Assembly: GCA_012031335.1 (NCBI GenBank)
Contig: JAAUTT010000001.1
Location: 1-27,202 of the forward strand
Origin: Bacteroidales bacterium
GTDB lineage: Bacteria > Bacteroidota > Bacteroidia > Bacteroidales > JAAUTT01
DNA length: 27,202 nucleotides
Direction: 5' to 3'
Part shown: positions 1-10,198 of the stretch, piece by piece
How positions within the stretch are numbered: position 1 is the first letter of the stretch
Layout: each line of letters starts with the position of its first letter
The notes under the pieces: model-generated
What the model was told of the DNA's origin: nothing
The model's database searches: none
What the model saw: the letters and a program-made list of their open reading frames with translations, nothing else
Position numbers and translations under genes: made by a program

Positions 1-407
1 ATCCCCACCCAGCGGTCGCGATCGCCAAAGTTTACCGGACCATCCATAGCCTCGAGTCCTTTTTGCTGAAGCCAGTCCTTACAAGCGTCAAAGAGTTTAA
101 AAGCAGCATCCTGGTTGTTAATGCACTCAAAAAAACCCATACCACCTGCCTGAATTTCTTCCTTTTTTAACCCCTTATGATCGACAAAAGCAGCTACACG
201 CCCCACCACTTCCGATGTATTATCGCGCAACAACCAGCGAATACATGCTCCATGCCTTAGGAGCTTATTTTTAGAAGGATCAAAAACGCCGAGAATATCC
301 TTATCAAGCGGGCGAACCCATTTTTTTTCGTTTTTATAAAGTTTTACAGGTAAAAGCAGAAAATCTTTTACATCTTTTTCGGTTTTTACTTCATACAGCG
401 AATACAT
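1..407 (-). CDS. GNAT-like N-acetyltransferase, N-terminal part (cut by window edge)
   Basis: Reading frame starts at ATG 407 and stays open to base 1, giving about 135 residues with no stop, so the gene continues outside the window. It opens MYSLYEVKTEKDVKDF and contains KWVRPLDKDI, VVGRVAAFVDHK and GGMGFFECINNQDAAF, then LEAMDGPVNFGDRDRWVG. From memory this is the conserved opening of a Bacteroidota family of about 370-390 aa annotated as GNAT-type acetyltransferase; VVGRVAAF and the GFFEC block look like the core strands of the fold. The substrate is unknown. The frame is clean through its longest homopolymer (eight T at 321-328), unlike most neighbours. It is transcribed alone from the promoter at 427-457, which leaves a very short 5' leader. 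Sure that it is a real gene, moderately sure of the acetyltransferase label. Confidence 0.8.
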   Translation of the reverse strand, partial: MYSLYEVKTEKDVKDFLLLPVKLYKNEKKWVRPLDKDILGVFDPSKNKLLRHGACIRWLLRDNTSEVVGRVAAFVDHKGLKKEEIQAGGMGFFECINNQDAAFKLFDACKDWLQQKGLEAMDGPVNFGDRDRWVG

Positions 408-426
408 GATGATCTGGTTTTTGCTT

Positions 427-457
427 CAAACGTACGGGAATTTTGTAAAAAGTCAAA
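427..457 (-). promoter_or_regulatory. Bacteroidota-type promoter for the acetyltransferase gene
   Basis: On the minus strand TTTG (454-457) is followed, after exactly 19 bases, by TACGTTTG (427-434). This is a full match to the Bacteroides sigma-ABfr consensus, TTTG (-33), 19-21 bases, TAnnTTTG (-7). The start codon lies at 407, so the predicted transcript has a leader of roughly 10-15 bases. It is the only complete two-box match found in the window by eye. Confidence 0.7.
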
Positions 458-538
458 GTACAGGAGATATGATTATCCACAGTAATTTAAAATTTACCCA
501 TATAACTGTTCTTAGAACCAATTGTTTATCCCTGGTTC

Positions 539-2493
539 CTATTCTATTTTAACCAACACCACTTTTTCGTTAAATTTTTAATTATCTCGTTATATATGTA
601 TTTAAGATTTCTATATTCTTCGGAATCGTAAACAGCTTTTTAAAATATACACCCCTGTTACATTGATTTATTGACTTCGGACCTGAAAACCTGATAATCC
701 ACGCTGACCATCTGATTGTTTATTTTAAAAGGTTCAGGCGTGAATTCCACTTTATAACCCTGAGGTATTTCAATTGTCGAACTAAAGTTTCGGCCAAATG
801 GGTAAGTAAAATCAACTGGGTAAGTTCTTGTGACCTGTTTGAGAGGATTTTCAGAAGGCGGCTCGTTCAAGAACGGGCTTATGTAAATTTTATTTCCGGC
901 AGATTCAACAGGTATTGAGGCCCGAAACTGAAGCAAGTATGGATTCTTAGATTCATCATAATTAGAAGTATTAAGCGAGTCAATATTTTGATAACCCTTA
1001 TTCCCCAAGCTCCTCGATATCTCTTTCAAATCGTTTTTAAAAGTTGATTTATAATCGAATGCTTCGTATAGAGAAAACCGGTTTCTCATTATGAAGTTGA
1101 GAGAATCTTTCTCTTCATTAAACGAGATAAGCATGTCCTTATTAATTCTGGAAACCTCAGGATTAATCAGATTAACCCAATCCTGACCATCTTTTTTAAT
1201 AATCAAACCGTTAAAATTCAAACATCGTGATGGAATCCGATCAAAGGGACATAACATTTCGGTTGCATCGGTAATAAAATTTTTACCGTCAATATTTACC
1301 AGAACCACCACATAGTTAAAAAAATGTAAGAAAGGATAATCTTTATAAATGGAACCATTACCCCGTGTGCTAATCAGGACTGGATAAGCTTCTATTCCAA
1401 TACCCCGCAAAAGGCCTGTGAGATACAAATTAATATTAGCACAATTACCTGTTTTTTCCTTTTGAAACTCCTCAAAGTTTTTGAGGCATATTTCCCGTTC
1501 AATTGGTTCCATGAATAAGTCTTTTTTACAAAATTGACAATATACTCCAACTGTGCAATTTTGGACATAGAACTTATTTCGGGAAGACTGACAATGGTTT
1601 TGGCCGATTTTTCGACACTGTTACAGTATTTACCGAATGTTGGTTCTTTTAACAGATCGTTGCATAAGTTTGGCCAGGTAGAAATGATGTCCTGATCGCC
1701 CCCATAAGGTGAATGGACTTTAGTAAGCTGAAAATCAAGTTTCAGGAGATAATCATTGGCTGATGTGATAAATGACTCATCATTGAATGCCGGAACATCT
1801 TTCATCCCGAATTTATAAATCATATCGCGATACTTAATTCCGGCAAAGTTTTGCTCAAAGCCCCTGTCTTCGTGCGAATCAAAAACATCAAACTTTGATT
1901 TACCCTGCAAAATATAAGTGTACTCATAAAATGGAATCATATGAGTAGTGTACTCGCTATAAACCACAGGGATACTTGTTTGAAAATTCCAATCGCGCAG
2001 ATTGAATAAATATGGAGACCGAACAGTATATTTAAATTCAATAACAGTTCCTTCTTTAACATTTGGAACAGCAAACTTCTTAACGCGCCAGTAATCGTTA
2101 ACTTTTTCGTCGTAAATAGCTTTAGGTTCAATTTGGGATTTAGCTATTACCCCATTCTCGATATTGTAGGCAGTAGCCTCAATGTCCGAAACAGTTTCGA
2201 GTACATTTCCTTCATAATAATAGGGTATTTCAATTTGCCCCCATTTAGTTCCCGAATTTTTAAGGACTCTGATTTTGGACGATCTCATAAAATTTAACTC
2301 AAAACCCTTATCGGTACTATAAAAGAAGGATTTTCCGATATCATAAATAATTAAGGCTTCGGCAGTGGTATCTTTCGAATATTTTTTAAAAGTTAGTTCC
2401 GAAAGGTTGATTTTACCATAATTCTGCGAAAACTCCTGCGAAAAAAGATTAGTGTTAGTTAAAACAAATAAACAGAAAAAAAAGGTTTCTCAT
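539..2493 (-). CDS. DUF3857/transglutaminase-fold exported protein A (five one-base indels)
   Basis: After repair this reads as about 651 aa: a signal peptide (MRNLFFCLFVLTNTNLFSQ), a DUF3857 beta-domain, a transglutaminase-like core around KTGNCANINL, and a C-terminal beta-domain ending in KVVLVKIE. Indels inferred: extra A in the run 2476-2483 (separates the signal peptide from the body), missing base at 1478-1482, missing base at 667-669, extra base at 637-641, missing base at 563-567. Unrepaired, the frame appears to stop at 658, but the family-typical tail EEYRNLKYIYNEIIKN lies beyond that in another frame. The core keeps the nucleophile-position Cys, but the usual His position reads FNYVVVLV, with Tyr, so it may not be catalytic. 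It lies directly downstream of paralogue B in the same direction and is probably co-transcribed. Role unknown; presumably periplasmic or outer-membrane associated. Confidence 0.82.
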
Positions 2494-2553
2494 TTTTAAT
2501 TATTGTTTGGTTAGCAATATAATAAAGACTGTTAGCTTTTCGGATTTTTTGGA

Positions 2554-4362
2554 TTAAATGAAAAAAAATCGGGGATAATCGATTAAAGAATATTCTCCTT
2601 TATAAATGATAAACTCCCTTTTAAAACTGATTACATTTCCTTCAATTTCGGGCAAAAGGCTATATTCTCCAAACCTGGAATTTATCATAATGGGCTCGGG
2701 TAATTTACCTGCTTTCAGGGGAGGATTTATTGTATATTCCAGGAGATCACTTTTATATAACGGAAACTGAAAGTAAAGAGGTAGTTTTCTTTCAGCAGGT
2801 TTTTCGTATTGTGCAATTGAAAGCGGATAAACAGAAAAACCAAATTCATTCCCATATGCCTTTAAAAAGATATGTAAATCAAGATCTGCATTCAGCTCTA
2901 CCTCTGTCTGATCTTTAGGAAGTTTTTCAAGTTTGCGGTTTTTGAGTTCGAATGAAGAGAAATTGAAATACCTGTCCCTGAACAGAGATTCAAGGTCATT
3001 ATGGTTTAGGTATTCTTCGGCTGTAGATAAATAATCAAATTTATAACCTCTGATGCGGGATGATAAATTAACAGTGCAGTTATTTTCGGCTGTCAAATTA
3101 TATCGATGATGGCTGAATTCTTTAACTTCGTCAGTCTTTAATTCAGGAAGTTTGATAATACGACTTGAGTCGTTATCAACCAGCAGGGCTTCTCTTCCCT
3201 GGGTAAAAGTACCGAGATATCCGGCGGGGACCCCTTTTAAAGTACAATCGATAAATATGGTATCCTTTTCAACAGGAACACACAGTATGGCATGATTAAA
3301 CTGCAAACCCGGCATTTCGTGTATTAATCCAGAGTAATTATCGCCAGCGTAAACCACCATGTAATACGAAGTAATATTTAACACTTTAAGCATGGCTTTC
3401 ATATAAATACTTAAAGCCTTACAATCGCCATATTTATTTTTTATTACATAGGATGCCGGAAAAGGTTTTAAGCCCCCCGGACCAATACTTACATTAATAT
3501 ACCTTGTTTGTTCCTGTAAATATTTGTAAAGAATATTAATTATTTCGCGTTTGCTGCTATTCCTTTAATAAGCGCCCGCACAGCCTGGGCATCAGCTTCA
3601 GAAATATCATCAGCACCTTCGTTTAATCTATATATCCAATTTCCGAATTCATCCCAGCTTTTTATGCGAACCACTTACAACCATGTAAATTTCTCCGGAA
3701 CCATCCACACCTGTGATGCATATTTTATTGCAGGAAAAGCATTATTTTCCTTATCCGGAAACTTTAACCGGGTAGCTTCAAAAGAATAGGTCACCCCACT
3801 GGTAGTAGTATCACATTTAAAGTTATCAATACCGTTCCTGAAAATTTTCACTGGGAAACCGACAGGTGTTTGGACTTCCAACCTGGCATATTCAGTAGGT
3901 ACTTTATTGTCGATAAAAGGTATCCAGCGAATAATTTCCTGAAAATGCGAATAGGTATATTTCCATTGATAGCGCACTCTATAGGGATAAACATTATGCT
4001 TTAACTCAAAAGATTTTATATAGTTATCCTCGAAAAGGGATATATCTGAAATATTACTCTTCTCACTAATTTCACCTTTTTTCAACACTCTTATGATATT
4101 GCCTTGCTGATCTTCAATTCTGGCATATTCCAAAGTTAATTTATCTCCCTTTGAATAGGGAATTGATATTTCTGCATAATTATCGCCAGATTTACCCCGG
4201 ATTTCCAATAAAATGGTATTTACCTCCGTTAATTTCCCCAATTCAACTTTACTTTGAGTAAAGAACTCCAAGACGGAACATGTGTGATCATCAGATATTC
4301 CCAATAATGAAATGTTTGTGGTGCATATTACAAAAACGAAAAAGGAGTATTCTTTTCAACAT
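2554..4362 (-). CDS. DUF3857/transglutaminase-fold exported protein B (several indels)
   Basis: Reconstructed as about 600 aa. ATG 4362 gives the signal peptide MLKRILLFVFVICTTNISLL once an extra base in 4339-4343 is removed. The DUF3857 part (to about 3675) is followed by a transglutaminase core with KYGDCKALSIYMKAML, then QFNHAILCVPV and FIDCTLKG, so the Cys, His and Asp positions are all present. An in-frame TAA at 3675-3677 falls inside the domain junction. Two compensating indels, one in the T run 3659-3663, would turn this stretch into VVSGSHKSWDEFG, matching the usual G-S-x-x-S-W block. A missing base at 3550-3552 joins IKGIAAK to REIINILYKYL. The stop at 2554 may also be an artefact: one base more in the run 2561-2568 lets the frame continue with HLIQKIRKAN, a family-like tail, into the 60-base gap before protein A. 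Likely a protease- or cross-linker-like envelope protein; function not known. Confidence 0.8.
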
Positions 4363-4554
4363 ATTATTAATCATTCCGAGTGGATGTTATATACTTTAAG
4401 TTAGGACAATGGTTACGGTAAAGTTATATTTTAAAAAATAATTATTAAACTGTTAAAGTTTGCCGATTGACCAGTTTGAGGATTTCAAAACTGAACACCG
4501 GAAAATTTTATAGTACTGCTATGATAAATTCCATTAAAGAATTCAGTTTATAAA

Positions 4555-4562
4555 TACTTTTG
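4555..4562 (+). promoter_or_regulatory. Possible -7 box (TACTTTTG) before the TSUP permease gene
   Basis: TACTTTTG matches the Bacteroidota TAnnTTTG box and ends 20 bases before the ATG at 4583. I see no TTTG at the expected 19-21 base spacing upstream, so only half the promoter is supported. The 220-base gap 4363-4582 separates divergently transcribed genes and shows nothing else clear. Confidence 0.35.
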
Positions 4563-4582
4563 TGCTTACAAAACGATACACA

Positions 4583-5357
4583 ATGGAATTTTTTATTATT
4601 TGTACGGCTGCATTTCTCACATCCATACTGACATTTTTTTTCAGGTTTTGGCCTTGGAACCATCCTGGCCCCTGTATTTGCCATATTCTTTCCTGTTGAT
4701 ATTGCCATTGCCCTTACAGGTGTGGTACATTTTTCGAATAATCTGTTTAAAATTACGCTGATAGGAAAACACACAAACCGTGATGTATTATTAAAGTTTG
4801 GGATACCAGCCATTGCAGCATCGTTTGCCGGGGCCTGGGTACTTTTTAAAATTACAGCCATGCCAGCATTATTGGAGTATCAAATTGGGGAACAAACATT
4901 TACCATTACCCCGGTTAAATTGATTATTGCAACCCTGTTAATTACCTTTTCGCTCATGGAAATTTTGCCAGCAGTCCAGAAGATACAATTTAACCGTAAT
5001 AAATTGGTTCTGGGAGGCATTTTAAGTGGGTTTTTTGGTGGCTTATCAGGTCTTCAGGGAGCCATAAGAAGCGCGTTCCTCATAAAAAGCGGATTAACCA
5101 AAGAAGCCTATATTGCCACGGGTGTATTTATTGCCTGTTTGGTCGACCTAACCAGGCTATCGGTATATGCATCGAAGTTCAGTGCTGTACAACTAAACCA
5201 AAATCTCCCCCTTCTTATTTCGGCAACACTGGCCGCTATGGCCGGAGCATTGCTGGGAAACAGGCTTCTGAGAAAGGTAACCCTCCGGTCGATGCAACTT
5301 ATAGTGGCTATATTGCTAATTGTTATTTCAGTAGCCCTGGGGATGGGGGTAGTTTAG
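4583..5357 (+). CDS. TauE/SafE (TSUP) family membrane transporter, one indel
   Basis: A polytopic membrane protein of 257 aa after removing one T from the run of eight at 4634-4641. The start at 4583 gives MEFFIICTAAFLTSIL, and the repaired junction reads FFSGFGLGTILAPVFAIFF, the glycine-rich first-half motif of the TSUP family. The second half carries the paired motif GGILSGFFGGLSGLQGA followed by FLIKSGLTKEAYIATG, so both halves of the internal repeat are present. Roughly seven to eight membrane segments are visible. TSUP proteins move sulfite, sulfoacetate or other small organosulfur or carboxylate anions across the inner membrane; the substrate cannot be told from sequence. Without repair the protein seems to start at an internal Met (4722), losing the first half-motif. 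It is followed 103 bases later by the exonuclease gene. Confidence 0.85.
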
Positions 5358-5460
5358 AGAAAAGTATCTAAACACATTTGTAATATAAATTTTTAAGATT
5401 AAACTTCTTATTCACGATGCTTGTTATATTTACCTGGTAAAAATCTGAACAACTCAAGAA

Positions 5461-6235
5461 ATGAAGATCGCAACTTACAATGTAAATGGAATAGGCGCAC
5501 GGTTGCCCGTATTACTTCGCTGGTTGGGAGAAACCATGCCCGATGTGGTTTGTTTGCAGGAATTAAAAGCTCCTCAGGAAAATTTTCCTTTAAACGCTAT
5601 TCAGGACGCTGGTTATCAAGCAATCTGGCATGGACAAAAAAGCTGGAATGGTGTGGCGATTCTTTCGCGTTACGGCTTACCCGAAGAGGTGCGAAGAGCC
5701 TTGCCTGGTGACCCAGACGACAGCCACAGTCGCTATATAGAAGCCATAGTTCAGGGCATCCGGATTGGATGTCTTTATCTGCCCAATGGCAATCCGGTTC
5801 CTGGTCCGAAATTCGATTACAAGTTGCGTTGGTTCGAACGCCTCACCCTGCACGCTGCCGAACTAACTGCATTGGGAGAACCGGTAGTCCTCACCGGCGA
5901 TTACAATGTTATGCCTACAGAACTGGATGTATATAAACCAGAAAGATGGGTCGACGATGCTCTTTTCCGCCCCGAGGTGCGCCTGGCTTTCAAGCATCTG
6001 GTTGCTCAGGGTTGGACCGATGCTATCCGCAAACTTTATCCCGATGAGGTTATCTATACATTCTGGGATTATTTCCGGGATGCTTATTCGCGCAATGCAG
6101 GTTTACGTATCGATCATTTTTGCTAAGCCAACAGGTGGCTCCTCAATTAAAAGCCGCTGGTGTCGACCGCTTGTAAGAGGTTGGGAAAAATCGAGCGATC
6201 ATGCCCCCGTATGGATCGAATTAACGGAAATGTAA
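5461..6235 (+). CDS. xth: Exodeoxyribonuclease III (AP endonuclease), two one-base deletions
   Basis: A member of the Mg-dependent endonuclease/exonuclease/phosphatase fold family, 258 aa after repair. It nicks DNA 5' of abasic sites and trims 3' ends in base-excision repair. Visible landmarks are ATYNVNGIGARL (metal-site Asn7), CLQELKA (Glu34), GDYNVMPTELDVYKP, YTFWDYFRDAYSRNAGLRID and the terminal SSDHAPVW, which carries the catalytic Asp-His pair. A missing T in the run 6117-6121 makes the frame stop after RIDHF; repaired it reads HFLLSQQVAPQLKAAG. A missing G near 6173 then joins VDRL to VRGWEKSSDHAP. Both breaks lie before the last catalytic motif, so a literal truncation would be inactive. 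With Ung nearby on the other strand, two enzymes of one repair pathway sit within 2.5 kb, though not in an operon. Confidence 0.92.
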
Positions 6236-6261
6236 AAACACAGACATAAATGTCCCTGTTT
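6236..6261. terminator. Possible two-way terminator between convergent genes
   Basis: AAACACAGACAT (6236-6247) can pair with ATGTCCCTGTTT (6250-6261) across a two-base loop with two mismatches. It is flanked by A on the left and T on the right, as expected for a terminator serving both strands. It sits just after the exonuclease stop and overlaps the stop of the minus-strand gene at 6260. The tight loop and mismatches make this tentative. Confidence 0.3.
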
Positions 6262-6910
6262 AATTTGTTCCATATGCTATCCCTTCAAGCTCTACCAGGG
6301 GAATTTCTCCATATTCCTGTTCAATGTTTTTGTTTTTGATGAGCACTTTGGTAGCATTCATCCTTACAGCTCTTTTCTGAATATTTAAGGTAGCGTTCTT
6401 CTCCAGAATTTCAATTTTGGTCTTAAGTGTTTTTCCTTCGGCCTTAGCCGAAATGGGTCCGATTTCTTTCATCCCTGCTACATCATTCTCATCATAGGTA
6501 ACCACAACAATACGCCAAAGATTGTTGGGTTCTGTTCCAACACCCGAGGCAGGATTCTGATTAACAATCGCTTTTATCTTACCATCTTTATAAGCTATCT
6601 CCCTTATTTTGCTAAAAGGCATTTTGTTAATCATAGTGTTTAAAGGATACCTGAAAGCTACTTCGGTTTGTGTTTCGGCCAGGATAGTGACAATGAGTGA
6701 ATCGCCTGTATCCAGCCTAATTTTATCAAAGCTGTTATTACCAGCATAATAAGGCTTTAGTATGGAAAATGCAGTATCCTTATTCGCCATCAGATTTTCT
6801 GTTTCAATGGCTGTACTGTCATTTTTAACCAAGGTAGTATCTGTTTGGGCTGAAAGTACCAAACAAAGGAAAAGGAATAAAAAACCTGTTAATATTTTCA
6901 TTTTATACAT
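6260..6910 (-). CDS. Exported protein of unknown function
   Basis: An intact 216-aa frame. The N-terminus has a clear signal peptide (MKILTGFLFLFLCLVLSAQ, counted from the second Met at 6901; the first Met is at 6910). A low-complexity acidic/Thr-rich stretch follows, then a region with short alternating strands, such as DSLIVTILAETQTEVAFRYP and KIREIAYKDGKIKAIV. No catalytic motif or known domain is recognised. The opening of the mature part (KIRLDTGDSLIVTIL, then KMPFSKIREI) resembles Bacteroidota proteins that carry a small SH3-like or Sm-like strand module, but that is only an impression. It is a single gene, convergent with xth and 183 bases from ung. Probably periplasmic. Confident it is real, function unknown. 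Confidence 0.75.
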   Translation of the reverse strand: MYKMKILTGFLFLFLCLVLSAQTDTTLVKNDSTAIETENLMANKDTAFSILKPYYAGNNSFDKIRLDTGDSLIVTILAETQTEVAFRYPLNTMINKMPFSKIREIAYKDGKIKAIVNQNPASGVGTEPNNLWRIVVVTYDENDVAGMKEIGPISAKAEGKTLKTKIEILEKNATLNIQKRAVRMNATKVLIKNKNIEQEYGEIPLVELEGIAYGTN

Positions 6911-7093
6911 TTTACATTTTAGGAAATCTCCATCTTGTAATTGCCTATTATCCTGTATTTCCGAAAGTCGGACAATTATATTTTATTATCCATAAGTTAC
7001 GAAATCCCCAGGTATTAAGTTGTAAATTATAAGGGAAAGAAATTAACAACTTCTTCAAAAGGCTCGGTTTTAATTAACTTGTACTATGAAAAT

Positions 7094-7771
7094 CTATAAT
7101 CTCCAGTCAATTTCAGTTAACAACTGATTTCTTAATAATTCATTGGATTTTGAAAAGTGCCTGCAACCGAAAAATCCTGCGTATGCAGATAACGGCGAAG
7201 GATGCGGAGCTTTGAGAATATAATGTTTGGAAGTATCGATTATGGCCTCCTTAGCCTGAGCGTATTTTCCCCATAAAAGAAATACAAGACCTGTTTTCTG
7301 TTCGGAAAGAATTTGTATAACCTTATCGGTAAATCGCTCCCATCCTTTTTCTGATGCGATCCAGCCTGGTTGGCTCTAACAGTAAGGGTTGCATTAAGCA
7401 GTAGCACACCTTGTTCGGCCCACTTCTCCAGATTACCATGATTCGGAGCCGGTATTTTTAAGTCGTTTTGTATTTCTTTAAGGATATTCACCAACGACGG
7501 AGGTTGCGGAATACCTGCCGGAACTGAAAAACATAATCCAGTGAGCCTGGCCTGGTCCATGATAAGGATCTTGTCCCAGAATTACAACCTTAACTTTGGG
7601 AAAAGGTGTTTTATCGAACGCATTGAAAATTAATTGTCCGGGAGGATACACAACATATTTTTTCCGCTCATCGACAAGAAATGCTCTGAGCTCGTGAAAG
7701 TATGGCTGATCAAACTCTTCTGCCAATATTGATTTCCAGCTTTCCTCAATTTTGGGATCTATTTTTTCCAT
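7094..7771 (-). CDS. ung: Uracil-DNA glycosylase (family 1), two one-base indels
   Basis: Family-1 uracil-DNA glycosylase, 225 aa once repaired, the usual size. It removes uracil from DNA in base-excision repair. The water-activating Asp is Asp68 in [13 protein letters not shown], the uracil-binding block is LLLNATLTV, and the catalytic His lies in HPSPLS near the end. One extra base around 7540-7541 breaks QAHG from LCFSVPAGI. One missing base in the run 7346-7350 breaks GSHQKK from GWERFTDKV; after this the frame runs on to [18 protein letters not shown] and stops at 7094. Taken literally the gene would lose the His loop. The start at 7771 is two bases past the stop of the TonB receptor, so it is probably read from the receptor's transcript. 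Confidence 0.92.
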
Positions 7772-7773
7772 TT

Positions 7774-10162
7774 TTAAATTGTTGCTTTAAGGGAAACTAT
7801 GTAATTCCGTCCGGAAGCGCTTACACCTGATGCAAAAACGCGGTAATAAGTATCGAAAATATTTTCGATTGCCAATTGTAATTGTAAATGTTTGCCGAGT
7901 TTAGTAACCGTATTGAGATTTAAGGTGGCCCATGACGGAGCGCCATACACAGTAGCATAATTCAGATTATCTTCACTGCCGGAACCGTAATTTTCTTTCC
8001 GTTTCCATCCGTGATAAGCGACATAAAGCTCACTCTGAAAAATTTTCTTTTCAAAGTTTATGGACGACTTACCAAATACCGGTGGAATATGCGCGAGAGG
8101 TACATCATTTGATTTGTCTCTTCCATATGTATAGTTGATAGTATTTTCAAGGCCGAACTTCTCATTCAGTTTAACGTTCAAAAATACAGATGCTCCAGTG
8201 ATATAAGCCTTGTCACTATTGGTATTGGTTACGATCCTGTACATATCTCCGTTATAATTGAGCGAATCCTTCCCGTTATAAGTTGAATAAGCGCTCACAA
8301 TGGCATTGGTGAGCAGGGTATAATAAACATTGAAACCTGTGGAGACCACACCACCAAAAGTTTTTTCTGCTCCAAATTCGGCATTAAAAGCATATTCGGG
8401 TTTGAGGGAATTACCTGGCAGGGTAACTTCCTGGTCTTTGGCTCTTACTTTACCAAAATCATCCACATTGGGAGCACGGTAACCCGTGGAAATGATGACC
8501 GAGAATTTGGTATCAGAACGAGGATAAAAAATAACACTGCCGCTACCGGTTAAAGCCCCGGTAGATATATCTACACTGGAAAAAGGGATCATGTCGTAGT
8601 CCTCACTGAATTCAGAATGAATAAACGTATGAAAATATCGCAGGCCGGCAGCGAGTCGGATTTTACTTTCGGGATTCCACTTATACCCTGCGTAGGTTGC
8701 AACTGTACCTAATATACTGCCTTTGTCGGGATAGCGACTCAAAGCTTCGGAAATGGTTCCGTTTCTTATGCTTTTATTGTATCCGTTGGAATTAACATTG
8801 TTATAGGTAGATTCAAAACCATACTCGAGCATATCTCGGGGAGATAATGATTTTCTGAAATCGAGATTAAATGAAAAACATCCACATCCTCCTCCTGATG
8901 CAGTTCATTATCACGGCGAAAGCGGCGGTTAATACGGTCTTCATCAATTCTTTGGTAAGCCAATACAGCCTTATATCCCGAAAACAACACTGTTTCTCCA
9001 TCGGAAAACAAACTTACAGAACCGAAAAGTCTGTTTTGCGGACCATAATACCATGTGGCATAATTGGGGACTGCATTATTATAAATGGATAGTTCGTCAT
9101 ATCTGTGAATCCGTGAGCTTGTGGAATATTGAAAATTTCCTGAAAGCTTCAAATTCCTGCTCAGGAGCACTAATAGTTTCTGGGTAAGATCGAACTGCCG
9201 GTAACCTGTGTTTGGCTGAATATCGGTGTTTGTATTGGAAATCACAGAATCCCGTCCATCCAAAAATACTGTTTGATAATAAGCCTTGCCATGATCACCC
9301 AGAAAAGGATTCCGGTTTTTCCCCATACGGATATCACCAAAATTACTAAGGGTATAACTCGAAAACCATGCAAACTTTTTAAACCCGGCATTTACACCAA
9401 TACTGGAAATATTCGAATTCGAAGCACTGCTATATTTTGTGAAAGCATCGGCTTTTATTAAGAATTTATTTTCGTCGGATAATATTGGTTCGCGGGTATG
9501 ATAATGAACCACTCCCCCGAGGGCATCCGATCCATAGATTACGGAAGCCGGTCCGTAAATTATTTCCACCCGGTCGAGACCACCCATGTCTAAGGTCATA
9601 GAATTCTGAAGATGCCCACTGCGGTAGATAGCATTGTTAAGCCGCACCCCGTCCAGTACCAAAAGAACCCGATTAGCCTCGAAACCCCGTATAACAGGAC
9701 TGCCTCCCCCACCCTGACTTTTCTGAAGCATAAGATTGCCGGCCGAAGACAGGATATCGGCTGACGTTTGAGGAATGGTCATTTCCCTTATTTTGATAAT
9801 GTCGGTCTGAAATGGTAAATCCCGCTTTTTCTCTTGCCAGCGATAGGCAGTTACAACGATATCGTCCATCAGAATGCTTCTTTTGCTGATAAGCAATACA
9901 AAATTCATATCAACAATATCCTGGTATGTTAACCCAATGGTATTTACTGAAGGATGTCGAATATATATACTGTCGTTCCTGCTGAATTTCTTCAGATCAG
10001 CTTTCCCTTCTCCATTTGTGTACACTGCAATCGTATACGATTTGTTATAAATGGCAGCATTTTCTACAGGTAAAGAAGTGATATTGTGCAAAATGGTTAA
10101 TTCCTGTGCGTATAATGATATCCCGGAAAAAAGAACCCCTGCAATGACAAAACTAATTTCAT
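7774..10162 (-). CDS. TonB-dependent outer-membrane receptor, haem/haemoglobin-receptor-like; two indels
   Basis: About 796 aa after repair. Order: signal peptide ([20 protein letters not shown]), an N-terminal carboxypeptidase-regulatory-like domain ([12 protein letters not shown] to about residue 100), the plug beginning [10 protein letters not shown] with [20 protein letters not shown] and [19 protein letters not shown], and a large beta-barrel closing with the aromatic-type end IVSLKATI. It is an outer-membrane pore energised by TonB-ExbBD. The plug sequence around [20 protein letters not shown] most resembles haem/haemoglobin receptors, but no haem-binding His pair is identified, so the ligand is uncertain. 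A missing base in the run 10149-10152 separates the signal peptide from the body. Another in the run 8874-8878 splits the barrel; repaired it reads [17 protein letters not shown]. It is divergent from the 10414 operon and directly upstream of ung. Confidence 0.9.
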
Positions 10163-10198
10163 GTATTTATTATTTTTAATCAGATAGAACCTGTCTGC

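Noticed and set aside
2476..2483. Run of eight T before the signal-peptide junction as a phase-variation switch
   Set aside because: Similar one-base changes occur in runs of three to five and in housekeeping genes across the window, so a general error source is simpler.
3675..3677. In-frame TAA as recoding or a reassigned stop codon
   Set aside because: TAA ends many other genes here normally (for example 658-side frames, manC, gldN), and paired indels explain the site better.
4469..4496. Weak inverted repeat CAGTTT/AAACTG as a terminator or operator
   Set aside because: Six pairs with a long loop and no T run; expected by chance in AT-rich sequence.
4508..4861. Minus-strand open frame of 117 codons opposite the TSUP gene
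   Set aside because: It is the shadow of the plus-strand transporter, is Lys/Asn/Cys-rich without family resemblance, and overlaps that gene's conserved half-motif.
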